DNA of 64,000 nucleotides, from positions 12,400,001-12,464,000 of the forward strand of contig CAJFCV020000006.1 in NCBI GenBank assembly GCA_904066235.2, written 5' to 3'. This DNA is from Bursaphelenchus xylophilus. Its lineage: Eukaryota; Nematoda; Chromadorea; Rhabditida; Aphelenchoididae. Below, piece after piece: positions 22,730 through 34,276 of this stretch. The notes under the pieces were generated by a model. That model saw only the letters and a program-made list of their open reading frames with translations, was not told where the DNA came from and did no database searches. The translations under genes were made by a program, and so were the position numbers. Within the stretch, counting starts at the first letter, position 1, and every line of letters begins with the position of its first letter.

Positions 22730-23071
22730 ACGACCTTTCCAGAGGCAGACTAGACAAAATTGCAGACAAAATACGTAAAAACAGAATAAAAAAGAGGCTA
22801 AAAAATGTGTTAATTACGAGAGAAATAGAGGATCTGCGCCCACAGATGGTAGAAACATTGGTCGCCGAAAAAACTCCGCCAAAGGAATTCTGTGGCGTAC
22901 TTTTTGACCGCACCACGTGCCCGGAAATCTGAGCTCATCTTGGACTTCCATTGTCGGCAAATTGCGGAGAAACGGCGGAGCCAAGCGGCGATGTGATCTA
23001 CATCAACAACATCGCCGTTAGCTCCATGAATGGGAAGGAGTTGATCCAGCGGCTTCGTTTGATGATGGCCT
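22730..23071 (+). pseudogene. PDZ-like domain remnant
   Basis: One frame reads GRLDKIADKIRKNRIKKRLK, EDLRPQMVETLVAEKTPPKE, then after an in-frame TGA at about 22930 continues LGLPLSANCGETAEPSGDVI and YINNIAVSSMNGKELIQRLR to a TAG. GDVIYINNIAVSSMNGKELI resembles the middle of a PDZ domain (GD.I..VN...V.....EE...), where partner C-termini bind. No GLGF-type entry loop other than LGLPL, no start and no introns are evident. The internal stop and lack of flanking exons point to a dead, possibly retro-copied, fragment. Confidence 0.4.
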
Positions 23072-23134
23072 AGGGCCCAGAGGTAGGAGAGAAGGAAGAT
23101 CTGTAAGGATTTCTCGATTATGCAATGAACAAAA

Positions 23135-23686
23135 CAGGGGTGGTCAGCGGACCCTATTTTTCCGATTTTCGGCCCGCGGCCCGGCCCGTCTAATTACCGG
23201 CCCGGCCCGGCCCGTCTAGTCTTTTTCCAGGCCCGGCCCGGCCCGGCCCGTGACGGGCCTGGCCCGGCCCGGCCCGGCCCGTGCAGGCCCGTTTATAGAG
23301 GTTCTGCGAACTGCGCCCAAGCTTGGGATCTAAACTTAGGCAAAAAAGGCGTTGATATAGCTAGTAAAGGATCAATGTGATAGTTTTGTGGTTTTATAAT
23401 GGAACTATAGACTTGTAAACGTTTTAGAACTTGAGAAACAGCAACTATAACAACATCAATTAATTTTCCCGGCGCGAAAACAATGAATGCCAACGGTTTG
23501 GCATTGTAATTTAGACGGGCCGGGCCGGGCCGGAAAAAACCCCAGGCCCGCGGCCCGGCCCGGCCCGTGACGGGCCCGGCCCGTGACGGGCCCGGCCCGT
23601 TTGTAATTTTCCATTTTTGAGCCCGGCCGGCCCGTTTGGGCCGGGCCGGCCCGTCACGGGCCGGCCCGGCCCACTGACCACCCCTG
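23135..23686. mobile_element. hAT-like MITE with GC-rich interior
   Basis: Termini CAGGGGTGGTCAG and CTGACCACCCCTG, flanked by a perfect 8-bp direct repeat GAACAAAA (23127-23134 and 23687-23694), which fits the hAT superfamily. Both inner flanks are built from iterated GGCCCGGCCC with CCCGTGACGGGCC units, in sharp contrast to the AT-rich surroundings; a 200-bp AT-normal core lies between. Confidence 0.85.
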
Positions 23687-23730
23687 GAACAAAATCGCAA
23701 AGTAAGACACGACCCGGGTCAAGTCTTACA

Positions 23731-24482
23731 CTAAAAGATTTTAGGTATGGATAACATCGAAAGCCGAGTTTTTGGGATAAAAATGGTTGATTTCTGTATA
23801 ATAGAACAGTCAGAAGCTATAACAGCCGCCTTGACCCCTGTTTTCTTCAAAATTTCTTTTCCGATATTATCCATCACAAGCCCACTCAAATATCGGCTAA
23901 AATTAGGTACTTTCTTCCTTCGAACCTGCCTAAAATCAAAAAAGAAACAAAGTAAAAACAGCTTACCTGCTTTGGCTTCATGATCGGATCCCTTTCCAGC
24001 CAATACAACACATCCACACTGGGATTTCGCAGATGAACTAGCGATTCATCAAGTACAATCCCCAGTGAACGTAAAAAGCCGACAAAATCCTTGTCCGCCA
24101 TCCGAACACACCTTCTCATGCCGCGAACATCGATGTGCTTCAGGAATTCCAGCCCCATTTCCGGGCATTCCACGGATTCCGTGGACAAATCCGAGCTCGA
24201 CGACGCTGTGGACATGGCAAGTGGAATATCGAGAATTGAGGCCGAAAATTTGCGGCGAATCCAACTTTCAGATGAGCAATTCGAAGTAGAGTGGCTGTTG
24301 ATGAGGTGGATTGGACGAATGAGCACTTTGACGACGAGAGTTGGACATTTTCGCCACGTTGTTGCATTTTTCGTGGGAATTCTTTTCTTGGTGGGAAAAT
24401 CGACAACTTTACGACATTTTGTACGATGAGACATGTCCGAGAAGTTGAAGTGTGAGTTGTTCTTGGAATTGAGAGCTAGAAA
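23731..24482 (-). CDS. Gene of unknown function
   Basis: Minus strand. Exon 1 begins after an acceptor (ttcttgcag, 24483-24485), possibly a trans-splice site, with the first ATG at 24434 (MSHRTKCRKVVDF), and ends at donor gtaagc (23966). Exon 2 is taken as 23731-23925 after ttttaggcag, giving QVRRKKVPNFSRYLSGL to a stop. The nearer acceptor ttttag would instead give a short ending AGSKEEST. The product is about 220 aa, basic and Ser-rich at the N-terminus (MSTASSSSDLSTE), then DKDFVGFLRSLGIVLDESLV. No signal peptide, TM segment or family was recognised. The opposite strand also has a long frame (24091-24429), which I take as a shadow because the minus frame has splice signals. Confidence 0.45.
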
Positions 24483-24706
24483 CTGCAAGAAAATCCAAGA
24501 ATTGTATGATTTTTATAATATTTTATCAAGTGCAATATTATACTTGTCAAAACTTTGGAAATTTGATGTTTTCTCGCGATTTTCTCCTCAAAGAAGACTC
24601 TCTACGTTATAAACTTCTTCTAAATAATGTGAGGATTAGTTTATTGTGGACCTTTGTATATAATTTTACAGGAAAATTTGGGAAATTTTGAAAATTTGTA
24701 CAATTA

Positions 24707-27270
24707 TTACAATCTAACGCGAGTTTTGGTATTTTTTCTGCTCCGTAGGGCGTTGGCGGGTTTCTTGAAGAAGTTGGGAGGGAGTGGAGGGGCATCCGGG
24801 ATCCGCGAGCGGGGCTTATCATCCACGTCGTAGTCGGGTTCGGGCTCCGGGTACTCCGGTTCCTCGGGAATCGAGTCCGTCGAGCTGTGATTTAGCTGAA
24901 AATCATCAAAATTTTAGCTAAAATATACGGTAAATTTGTCAAATATAGTCGATACTATTTGATGGTAGAATTGTCTTACCGAAAAACGTCTGACGAAGAC
25001 CTCGTTGAAGTTCTGATCCACTTTATATCCAACATAATGCATCTCGGTGGGCGATGGAGTCGTGGCCGCGCTGCTGTCGCTGCTTTGCGAGTTCTGCCAG
25101 AAATCCGGCAAAACTGGGCGTCTAGGGCCTTTTTCTTTGATGGCCACTCCATATTTTTGTGCTTCATTGCGAACGGTCTGAAAAAAACGCAAATCTTATA
25201 TTACACGTGGCTAGAAGCGAGTACTCCAAGTCCGACGCTCAGATTTTCTTTAAATTCTGCACAAACGTCGGTCTTGGACTAAGTATCAATTCCTGAAAGT
25301 TTTAGCTCGCGCTTTACAACCTCCGCCGAGATATTCAACGATCTTTGCCGCCGAGAGAGTACGCAAAACGCGGAGAGCGGTTAGAGAAATGAAATACGCT
25401 CTTTGGCCATAACTTTACTAGTTTCGTGCGGAAAAAATTGATTTTTTGTGGAAACATTGCCCTCTATGGTAGAAATAGGCATGAAACTTTTCGTGCCGAA
25501 ATTCGGCAAAAAGCGTCAAATTTTCGCCGATTTTCGATCTAAAAATCTCGATTGTTTCTGCAAAGCGCGAGCTAGGATTCTCGCATATATTTTAGAAAAA
25601 ATTAATCTAAATTTGTACCCAGTTTTATCAATATCTGAGCGTCCCACTTGGGGTACTTCCCTGTTAGATGAAAAAGTCGGAAAAAAGATATCAAAAAACC
25701 TAAATATTACAGTAAAACCTGCTAAAAACAAGAGATTATAGACAATGCTGTCAAGCGAGGTAAAAAAATTTTAAGCCAGAGCCTTAAAATACCATATTTT
25801 CTCTAAAAATGGTTTCTTCCTCGTACGGGGCTCGAACCCGTGACCTTGGCATCGCCTAATGTTTATAAGTACCACGCGCTAACCAACTGCGCCAACGAGG
25901 AACGCGCCGTGTTCCGCCGGAATTTTGGCTGTATTTTTGTACCGTTGCTTTCTTGAGGAAGACGAGTCAAAAGGGGAATTTCTCATTTCTCATTTCGATT
26001 ATTATTCGAAATGGGGAGACAAAGGGAAATATTGTTTTTGATGTTGGTTTAGAGATGAAATTTTAGTTTTTTTCGAAATTTTTGATGAAATTTTTAAAAA
26101 AATCTGAAAAATGTGGGCTTGAAAAAATTTATATTTTTTCCCAGCATAAAATTCCCAGCATAAAAATGTGATTTTTTTCGAAAAATCACAAAAAAAAATT
26201 TTTTTTTCAAAAATTTTTTTTCTTAAAAAATCAAATTTTCCTCCAAAAAATCGCCAATTCTCACCTTATAAAATCCCTGCCGTCCAATGGTCTGCACGAA
26301 CTCCATTCCGACGCATTTCGGCCTCGGGATTTCCATGGGGCGCAGCTCGAATTTGAGCAGGTTCTCGCGGATGGTGGCAGCCATCACTCCTGACTTATCC
26401 GACGACTTCTTTTCGCTATTCCTGCAATAATACGAATCCTTGAATATGTGTGTTAAAGGAGTCACGGTGGGGGATTTGGAACGCGCAATAAAATGGTATG
26501 AGTAATATTAGACCTGACGTCAGCGGGTAGGCAGTTTGCGAGCGCTGTCGAGGAGCAGTTCTTGAGACGGATTAGGGCGTTTTAGAGCGATATTATACTA
26601 GACAGTAGCGGGAGATGAAAAAAAATTATTTTTTTTTTGAAAAATTTTTTTTGATGGGACAAGTACAATATAATTTTTGAAATTTTCTGAAAGTCTGCAT
26701 AAATACTCTAAACGGTCCATGTATTAATCCAGAAAAATTTTGGCTTTTAATTTGCACTAGTAGCCGAGATTTTAAGCAATCTTTTTTTTAGAGAGCACGC
26801 AAAATGAGGAGAGTCGGCCAGAGAAAAATATGTTTTTTTGCCTGTATCTTTGCGGATTTCCATGGGGGAAAAATGATTTTCAGGAGGAATATTGTACTCT
26901 TCATGTGTAATAAACACTGATTTTTTCAACCTGAATATTGCAAAAAAAATTTTTTTGATAATTTAAAAAAAAATTTTTCAACCTAAAAATCTCGGTTTTT
27001 TCTGCAAAGCGCGAGCCAAAAATCCGGAATATAGCTTAAAAATCAAACTCAAAATTTTTCAAAGAGTTCTGTAAAAACCAAAATTTCATACCGAAGACAA
27101 AAAATTGGCCCAAAAATTACAGTACTCCCATCTCATTTAGCAAGAATCCCATCACAAAAAACTCGGAAATTACTACTTCATCAATCACAGCTTACCTCCC
27201 AAAACAACGCGCGGCGGATTTGTTGGGGTTCGAAAGCAATTTTCGATAAAATCCACGAAAAGCTCCTTTT
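24707..27270 (-). CDS. Gene of unknown function, 3' exons
   Basis: Minus-strand exons with matching phases: about 27196-27270 (frame GFYRKLLSNPNKSAARCFG, donor gtaagc; its acceptor is unclear), 26265-26421 (NSEKKSSDKSGVMAATIREN ... RQGFYK), 24980-25177 (TVRNEAQKYGVAIKEKGPRR ... FVRRFS) and 24707-24895 (LNHSSTDSIPEEPEYPEPEP ... PDAPPLPPNFFKKPA, stop). The AG|G split codon joins the first two; the rest are phase 0. The C-terminus is acidic then proline-rich (DAPPLPP), a possible SH3 or EVH1 ligand; this is inference. Introns carry tRNA-Ile and MITEs. Upstream exons are not resolved; a candidate first exon is at 30705-30791. Confidence 0.5.
25217..25663. mobile_element. MITE family 2 copy
   Basis: GAGTACTCCAAGTCCGACGC to GCGTCCCACTTGGGGTACTT. 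Nearly full and inside an intron of the 24.7-27.3 kb gene. Confidence 0.7.
25818..25901 (-). tRNA. tRNA-Ile(UAU) with an 11-nt intron
   Basis: The minus strand folds as acceptor TCCTCGT/ACGAGGA, D arm GCGC...GCGC, anticodon stem TGGTA/TGCCA around loop CTTATAA (anticodon TAT), and T arm ACGGG-TTCGAGC-CCCGT. About 11 extra bases after the anticodon loop (acattaggcga) form an intron, as is usual for eukaryotic tRNA-Ile(UAU). It lies inside an intron of a gene on the same strand. No CCA is encoded. Confidence 0.92.
26640..27060. mobile_element. Decayed MITE family 2 copy
   Basis: Interior boxes survive (AAAATTTTGGCT, TAGCCGAGATT, AATCTCGGTTTTTTCTGCAA), termini do not. Confidence 0.4.
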
Positions 27271-27805
27271 TTGGGAGAAAGTAAAAACAAAAGGAATTAT
27301 TTGCGGCATACGAATCGAAAAACAATAGAATCGAAAGAAATTTAGAGTAAAATGCACTTGAAAAGGATTGAAATAAAAGAATGAGAGATTTTTTTGGTAT
27401 GGCAAAATTTGAGGGGTGAAAATTTTTTTGTTTTTTGAAAAATTTGGTTCTATTACAGTCTTCTTGGTAGCCTAAATTGAGCGCCAATAAACTAGAATTA
27501 TGAAGCAATTAAGCGAAGATGACTGTTGATTTCCGCTTCATAATCAGCAGAATTTATAGACCAGCCACTCCTGAAAAAATCTCGCCCACGGGTGTTTGAA
27601 ATTAATCAAAAACGGATTAGCGAATTATTTACGACCATTACGGTACAAAAATTTGGCTTTTCTCATGGGTTATATACCCACGCGAATCAAGCTTTTTAAA
27701 TTAAAATTCTTGTTATTGTTAAAGTATACCCTATTTACTCTATTTGGCTTGAGGTGTACCTCATTCTTTGCAAATCGCTAATTTTTGTATGCCAAATAAC
27801 CGGCA

Positions 27806-28241
27806 AGGTAAGTACCCCAAGTGCGACCCTCAGATTTTCTTTAAATTTTTCACACATTTTATTCATAGGCCACTTATCCATTCCTGAGAATTTTAGCTCG
27901 CGCTTTGCAGGCGCAGCCGAGATATTCAACGTTCTTTGGGGCCGAAAACGTACGAGAAACGCGGAGAGCGGTCAGAGAGAAAAACAGTTTTTGGCCGTGT
28001 ATTTGCCAATTTTTAGCAGAAAAAAGTAGATTTTTTGTGTAAACATTACATTCTATGGTACAAAGAAATATAACTTTTCATGCCAAAATTCGCAAAAAAA
28101 GTGCTGCATTTTTTCCAACTTTGGACCTAAAAATCTCGGTTGTTTCTGCAAAGCACAAGCTGGAAGTCTCGCATATGTCTTATAAGAAATTATTCTAAAT
28201 TTGCGTCAACTTTCATCAAAATCTGGGAGTCGCACTTGGAG
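27806..28241. mobile_element. MITE family 2 copy
   Basis: GGTAAGTACCCCAAGTGCGA to GGGAGTCGCACTTGGAGT; interior well preserved. A broken family 1 end follows directly at 28242. Confidence 0.7.
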
Positions 28242-28422
28242 TATCAGTCTGTCGTTAAAATAATGAGCTTTTTGCCGCATTCAAAATCTAAAAGGGCAAC
28301 TCAAAAATTACTGAAGGGTGAGTGGGTTCTTTGGTAAAATACGGGGCACGGAATATAGAAAGGAAAAAAGCGCCGTGTAAATTCTCAGAACTTTTATGCA
28401 CCGAATAATATTTTTGATTTTA

Positions 28423-28576
28423 ACAATCTGTCGGGAAAATAATGAGCACTCTGTCGCGGCGAAAATCGCATTGCCACCGAGAAAAAGAATTGTGTCACAG
28501 GAAAATCGAATTGCTTTCACTTCGGCAACGCGATCGGCGCAGCGACATTGCGTTCACTATTTTCCCGACAGACTGA
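28423..28576. mobile_element. MITE family 1, full copy
   Basis: CAATCTGTCGGGAAAATAAT to TTTCCCGACAGACTGA, main-subfamily interior. Confidence 0.75.
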
Positions 28577-29487
28577 CTCTTCTACCGTAATTTCTATTTC
28601 TACGATCACTTTTCAATTCTCTGCACAGCTATTTTTTTCAAATTTTTTATAAAAAGTTGCCACTATAGCAAAAGAAAAGAGGCAAACTTAATTGTGTGAA
28701 AAGTTGTCTTTCCTCAATTAATTATCGGCTCTTGGAGCACAGAGAGATTAAAGCAACCCGCTTTCATTGAAAAGAATGTCTTATCAATCAGGCAGGAATT
28801 CGAATACTTTTTTTGGCTTCTACGACTACTTTTTTTTTGTCGCTGGGCCACCGGAAAGAGGTGCTTATGGTTTTGGCATCCATAATTAAAATGCATAATG
28901 TGCGATTTCTTATCAAATTTATTGTCATTACAAACAAGACTACAAGAATTTATTGCTGCGACTAATAAAGTTTAAAAGTTCGATCAAAAAAAGGGTGATT
29001 AATAAAAAAAAATAATTAGGAATTATGAGCATAACTAGAATTATGAGCCCAAAAATTTTAATAAATTTTTGAACCAACAAATAATTTGTTTGATTTTCGA
29101 TGAGTTTCGATTAAATTTATACTGATAAAATTTGTATGATGATTAATCTGCTAATAGTTTTTTTTTATAAAAAAGTTAAAAAAAGGTTTTAAAATAAAAA
29201 TGACGTCACTAAATACGCTAAAAAGAAAATAATAAAAAAAAGTTTTTTTTTTATTTATCATCAATTTACAATGAAAGGCTCCCAAAAAATCTTTACGTAC
29301 AATGCAAAATAAATTTTAATGGAAATGGGCCATCAAAGCGTATGTTACATTCCGAAACTGCACTCGCATTTTTCATTCGTACTGTCACGATTTTTTTTTT
29401 GATATTTTTTGTCGCGCAGAGCCAGTTTGCGATGCCGGTCGCACGGAGCAAAAACGAAAAAAATGTCAAACCGCACGGTACGGCAAT
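28577..29487. other. AT-rich intergenic stretch
   Basis: Homopolymer-rich DNA with many A and T runs; no frame with splice signals or recognisable protein. Confidence 0.5.
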
Positions 29488-29641
29488 ATCAGTCTGTCGG
29501 GAAAATAATGAGCACTCTGTCGCATCCAAAATGGCATCGCCGCCGAGAAAATGAATTGTCTCGCGACAAAATCAAATTGCTTTTCACTTCAGCGTCACGA
29601 TTGCCGCAGCGACATTGTGCTCATTATTTTCCCGACAGACT
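29488..29641. mobile_element. MITE family 1, full copy
   Basis: ATCAGTCTGTCGGGAAAATA to ATTATTTTCCCGACAGACT; one of the least diverged copies, useful as a family reference. Confidence 0.8.
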
Positions 29642-30003
29642 AAAATTTCACAAATTTTTTGACCCACCTAATAATGCCATGCAAATTCTTCTAAATTTTC
29701 ATATCATAACAAGTAACAAAGAACTCCAAAAAAACTCTCGAAAAATGTTTCTAATCGAATAAACAAATCATAAATTTCTTATTGCCCAAACTCTCGGCTT
29801 ATGACAGTTCTTTTATCAGCACAGTTTTTTTTCTTTCCTATGTGAACAAGGTGCAGTTTTGAAGGATGGAAACACGTTCTGTGACGTTTCCAGGCATAAA
29901 AAAAGGCTTTACGTTTGTTGTTGTAACTGCAGACAGCAAGCCGTCAAAAATTTGGTATATAAAAAGTGAAAAAAAAAAAATTTTTTTTTTGATTTTTCAA
30001 CAA

Positions 30004-30076
30004 CACAATTCATTTTCTCGGCGGCGATGCGATTTTCGATGCAAAAGAGTGCTCATTATTTTCCCGACAGACTGAT
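30004..30076. mobile_element. MITE family 1, right half
   Basis: Starts inside the element at ACACAATTCATTTTCTCGGC (reverse of the GAGAAAATGAATTGTGT box) and ends CCCGACAGACTGAT. Confidence 0.65.
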
Positions 30077-30234
30077 AAAGAAATCCATGAAATTTTAGCC
30101 CACGCTTTACCGCGGAAGCGATATTTAAGAGTGCTCTGCTTTTCAAGGGAGCAAGTGAAATCTGGAGCAGCGGCCTGACAAAAAAGGTTTGCGCCCATTA
30201 TTTTTTGGTTCCTGAATAGAAATTTTTGATTTTT

Positions 30235-30389
30235 ATCAGTCTGCCGGGAAAATAATGAGCACTCTTTTGCATCCAAAATTGTATCGCCGCCAAGGAAATA
30301 AATTGTGTCGCGGCAAAATCAAATTGCTTTTCACTTCAGCGACGCGATTGGCGTAGCGAAATTTTGCTCATTATTTTCCCGATAGACTA
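30235..30389. mobile_element. MITE family 1, full copy
   Basis: ATCAGTCTGCCGGGAAAATA to TTATTTTCCCGATAGACT. Confidence 0.75.
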
Positions 30390-30704
30390 ATAGCAAGAAC
30401 ATTATACGTCGCTACAGTAAATGAGCCAGAAATTTTCAAGACTACAATCACAAAAAATGACCATTTTTGCAACCTCAGATCAAAAAATTGCAGTCTCTAT
30501 TCTCTAAATTTTACTTTGAAATCTACATTTTTTGGGACAGTTTATGCAAAATACTGGTTACTAAAACCCAAAAAATTCATCAAAAAAGACAAAACTTCTC
30601 AACTCACGAAACAAATTGCTGATTTCGCCCTTTCCCTCTCACCTAAATCAGACCCCAATCGTCTGCGCGAACTTTCAAATCCGCTCGATTTTTAGAGACT
30701 CACT

Positions 30705-30791
30705 TTTTTCGGATTTCCATTTTCTTTTTGTTTTTGGATTGCGCCCGCGAAACATTAAAATAAATTGTTGTGTCGAAGGTGAAATTCATGG
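30705..30791 (-). CDS. Candidate first exon of an unidentified gene
   Basis: Minus-strand ATG opens MNFTFDTTIYFNVSRAQSKN, then KKKMEIRKK, up to donor gtgagt at 30704. It is upstream of the 24.7-27.3 kb gene on the same strand and could be its start, but the phase (two bases left over) does not join to the next visible exon, so at least one exon would be missing. Confidence 0.3.
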
Positions 30792-30879
30792 TTTTTAGAA
30801 CATGTTTTAGTCATTGATCCGAGCAATCAATTTCATCGATGAAAATCGAAAGCTTGGAAAAAAAGTTACAGTAACCCAA

Positions 30880-31240
30880 GGGATTTTTAATTTTTTTAAA
30901 ACTTTCTGTATTTACTCTGTATAGGCCACATATTAATTACTGACAAAAGTTATCACAAAAAAATTTTTGAGAAGAAGAAATTTCTGATGTACAATACTCT
31001 GCGAATATCGCAATGAAAAAGTTGAATTTTTGTAGAAGTATTGTGATCTTCTTTTGAAAATATTACTGATTTTTTGGAGCCTAAATCAAAAAAAAAATCT
31101 AGTTTTGACCAGATTCTGATCCAAAAATCCCATTTTTTTCTCCAAATAGCAAGACAAAAATCTCGTATTTGTCAGAAATAATTTTTATCAAAATTTGCTT
31201 CAAATTTCATCAAAATCGAAGCGATGTATCTTAAATATAA
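30880..31240. mobile_element. Decayed MITE family 2 copy
   Basis: Interior order is kept (CATATTAATTACTGACAAAAG ... TTTCATCAAAATCGAAGCG) but the termini are lost. Confidence 0.35.
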
Positions 31241-31281
31241 TAATTTCCCCATACGACTACAGTAACCCCCTGTAACAAAAG

Positions 31282-31470
31282 TTATTCCCAAAAACTCCAA
31301 AAACGAAAATGAAATCGGTCGAATCTCCCCTTATATCCGCAACACCACAAATGAAACGATGAAAATTCGTCGCCGATGGGATCGCCGATGAATTTCATCA
31401 AGGTGGATAATTTCCAGGAAGCCGCGACAAAACATTGCGAAAGTTCAAGTTCAGTCATCTGTGAAAGCAA
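31282..31470 (-). CDS. Candidate exon with start codon, unidentified
   Basis: A tttcacag acceptor abuts an ATG opening MTELELSQCFVAASWKLSTL, then MKFIGDPIGDEFSSFHLWCC to a stop at 31282. An ATG placed directly after a splice acceptor is typical of nematode trans-spliced genes. No family recognised and no clear donor. Confidence 0.3.
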   Translation of the reverse strand: MLSQMTELELSQCFVAASWKLSTLMKFIGDPIGDEFSSFHLWCCGYKGRFDRFHFRFWSFWE

Positions 31471-31801
31471 AAAAAATCGGACGTTGATTGCGTTGGATTA
31501 ATTGCGACAGATCCCAGGGAGGTTGTAAAGCGCCGACTTTACAACAACGGGATTTTTTTTTTAATTTTTTTTAGGCTGTCGGGAAAGTAATGAGTACTCT
31601 GTCGCATCGAATGTCAACAATATTATCTGTCCGTCGTGAAAATAATGAGTACTCTATTGGAGACTTAGATGAGCCCAGTTATCATTTAGAGTTGGTAACC
31701 ACAGGAATAGAAGAAAACGCCATCAAACCGTTCATCGCTTTTCGTTTAGGGAAACTTCATTTCTCTGACTGTCTGCAGTCTCCTCAAACCCGTGATCTTA
31801 T

Positions 31802-31951
31802 ATCAGTCTGTCGGGGAAATAATGAGCACGCGTCGAAAATTGCATCGCCGCCGAGAAAATGAATTGTGTCGCGACAAAATCAAACTGCTTTTCACTTTAG
31901 CGATGCGATTGGCGCAGCGTCATTGTGCTCATAATTTTCCCGACAGACTGT
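31802..31951. mobile_element. MITE family 1, full copy
   Basis: ATCAGTCTGTCGGGGAAATA to TAATTTTCCCGACAGACTG. Two stray left ends of the same family precede it at 31573 and 31626. Confidence 0.75.
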
Positions 31952-33140
31952 TAGATATCACCAAAGGGCTTTAGAAACACCACAAAACCCCTGTAAAAAA
32001 ACTCCCTTACAACAAAACCTGTTTATAACGAACATGTGCAAAATGGAGTTTGCACCGTGCAAAAAATAAACCTGACAATGAGGCGAAAACAAGATCAAAA
32101 TAGCCTTTTTCTGGAAAAATAAACAACTATAACAGCTCTCGAATTCCTAATTTTTTATCATTGATGATAAACTGCGTCATAAAAAATTGCTTGCACATGA
32201 TACTTGCGTTTTTTTTATAAATTAAAAAAGGCTTAAACGGCGAGGCATTTTTTTTGAGAATTATGGAAATTATGTAATTTCAATAAAACGAGAGATTACG
32301 AAAAATGCGGAGAGACTGCCAGAGAAAAATAGATTTTTTGGCGAATTTGTAGAAAATTTTCAATGTTTTGCGACTTCCGGTTTTGAAAAATTAATATCGA
32401 TTACAGATGTGTTGCATAATGTCTCTGCAAAAAAATTGTTTTTTTCCGAGCGAAATCCGCAAAGATATTGGCGAAAAAAGATTTCCGTCTGGCCGACTCT
32501 CATCATTTTGCGTGCTCTCTCGGAAAAAAGATTGTGGAATACCTCGGCTGCGGGTGGATATCTGAAGATTAAACTTTCAGCGGTTTATATATGGGCTATT
32601 CCGAGTGCGTATGCAAAATTTAAAGGAAATTGGAAAGTATTATATTACACCTACATACATATTTCAATTTTTTCAAAAAAATTTTTTTTCCTTCCCCAGC
32701 CGTCTAGTATATCTGTCTAATAAAATATTGCTCTAAATACCTATACTTCAAAAAATGAGCAGTCAGAAATGAGTAATTCCCTGCGAATTTCCCGAAAAAC
32801 TCAAAAATCACGGAAAATTCACATCCGCCAAATGACATTACTTTCACTTTCGCGCAAACTTTTCCTCCCAGAATAATGCGGTTTACTCGCATTAGCGACA
32901 CTGGAACAATACGTAATCCGATTTGTTCCAGAGGTTAATTCGAGGTTTGATGCGAGCGGAATTAGGCTAATTTAGGTGTGGTCCTTATGGGTTTCGGGGC
33001 TGCAAAAGGGTGATCGAAAAGCAAGTTTCTTCCGAATGAGGTAGTTTGGACAACAAAGTGTTCGAAATGTCATAAAAGTCGAAATTAAAGAGTAATGAGA
33101 GGGGGTTTGAGTAAGTTTGGAAATTGGAAAAAATGATTAG
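31952..33140. other. Intergenic, repeat-derived
   Basis: A decayed family 2 copy can be traced at about 32280-32640. At 32830-32930 the minus strand has a short frame (SVANASKPHYSGRKSLRESE) with a ttccag acceptor, too short to assign. Otherwise nothing supported. Confidence 0.4.
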
Positions 33141-33149
33141 AAAAATAGG

Positions 33150-33600
33150 GGAAGCGCTTGAAATACGACGCGCAGGTTTTGATGAAACGTAGTAAAAGTA
33201 TAGATTACATTTTTAGAAGGTATATACGAGATTTTCAACTTATGGTTTGCGGAAAAATTCAAGATATTTTGGCGGGAAATTCAAAAAATGATGATTTTTT
33301 AAAAATATTCAGATAAAAAAGATGACACAGCCTTTACATACCCTTGTGAAGAATAAAATTTTCCTACAAAAAATCAATTTTTCCCACGTGAAATTGGCAA
33401 AAAGATGGGTTAAAATTGATTTTTTTCTCTCTAATCGCTCTCCGCATTTTGCGTACTCTCTCGACGGCAAATATTGTTGGATATCTCAGCTGCCCCTGCA
33501 AAGCGGGAGCTAAAATTTTCAGGAATTAATACATCATCTAGACAGAATGTATGAGCGAAATTTGAGGAAAATCTGAGCGTTTTGCTTTAAGAAATTTTCA
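33150..33600. mobile_element. MITE family 2 copy, diverged
   Basis: GCGCTTGAAATACGACGCGC at the left; AAAATCTGAGCGTTTTGCTT at the right; interior GCGGGAGCTAAAATTTTCAG intact. Confidence 0.5.
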
Positions 33601-34125
33601 TTTTTTAAAAAAACTCAAATTTTTCTTGAAACTTTAAAAAACATTTGTAAAATTTCCGACAATCGCCCAATCCAGCCCTAAAATAAAAGCCATCCGTCTC
33701 TAGCACGCTACAACCCCCTCAAGTCGTCATTTTTAAGCTTAAAGAACACCTCAAGGGCCCTCCGAAAAACGGACTAACCCACTTGGAAAGTTCACGTAAG
33801 ATACAGAAATCACTCTTGAAATTTGAGCAATTTTCGCACAAAATTAAAAGCTCTTGACGCGCTGAAAAAACCCCTCCGCAAACATTAAAACCTGACCCTC
33901 CGCTTATAAAGGACTCGCTGCAACAGGCCACTTGAGAGTTTTAAGACTTTATTAATTGAAATTAAAGACCATTTCGGGTTGGTTCCTGCAATGTTTTGGC
34001 AGTAGCGTGAAAATTGTATACTTTATGAAAGAATATGTAGTCTACACAAATCGTGTTTTAAAATCATTCCAAAACACATTTATTGGATAATACCCGAAGC
34101 ACAACTCTCAGAAATTCTTTTCTTT

Positions 34126-34276
34126 ATCAGTCTGTCGGGAAAATAATGAGCATTCTGTAGCAATGAAAATCGCATCGCCGTCGGGAAAATGAATTGTTGT
34201 CGCGACAAAATCAAGTTCATTTTCTCGGCAGCGATGCAATTTTCAATGCGACAGAGCTCATTATTTTCCTGACAGA
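34126..34276. mobile_element. MITE family 1, full copy
   Basis: ATCAGTCTGTCGGGAAAATA to CTCATTATTTTCCTGACAGA; followed by decayed family 2 sequence to about 34800. Confidence 0.7.

Noticed and set aside
23293..23700. 135-codon frame rich in Gly, Pro, Arg and Ala
   Set aside because: Produced by the GGCCC arrays of the hAT-like MITE; composition artefact.
24091..24429. 112-codon plus-strand frame
   Set aside because: Overlaps a minus-strand exon with better splice signals and a longer uninterrupted frame, so taken as a shadow.
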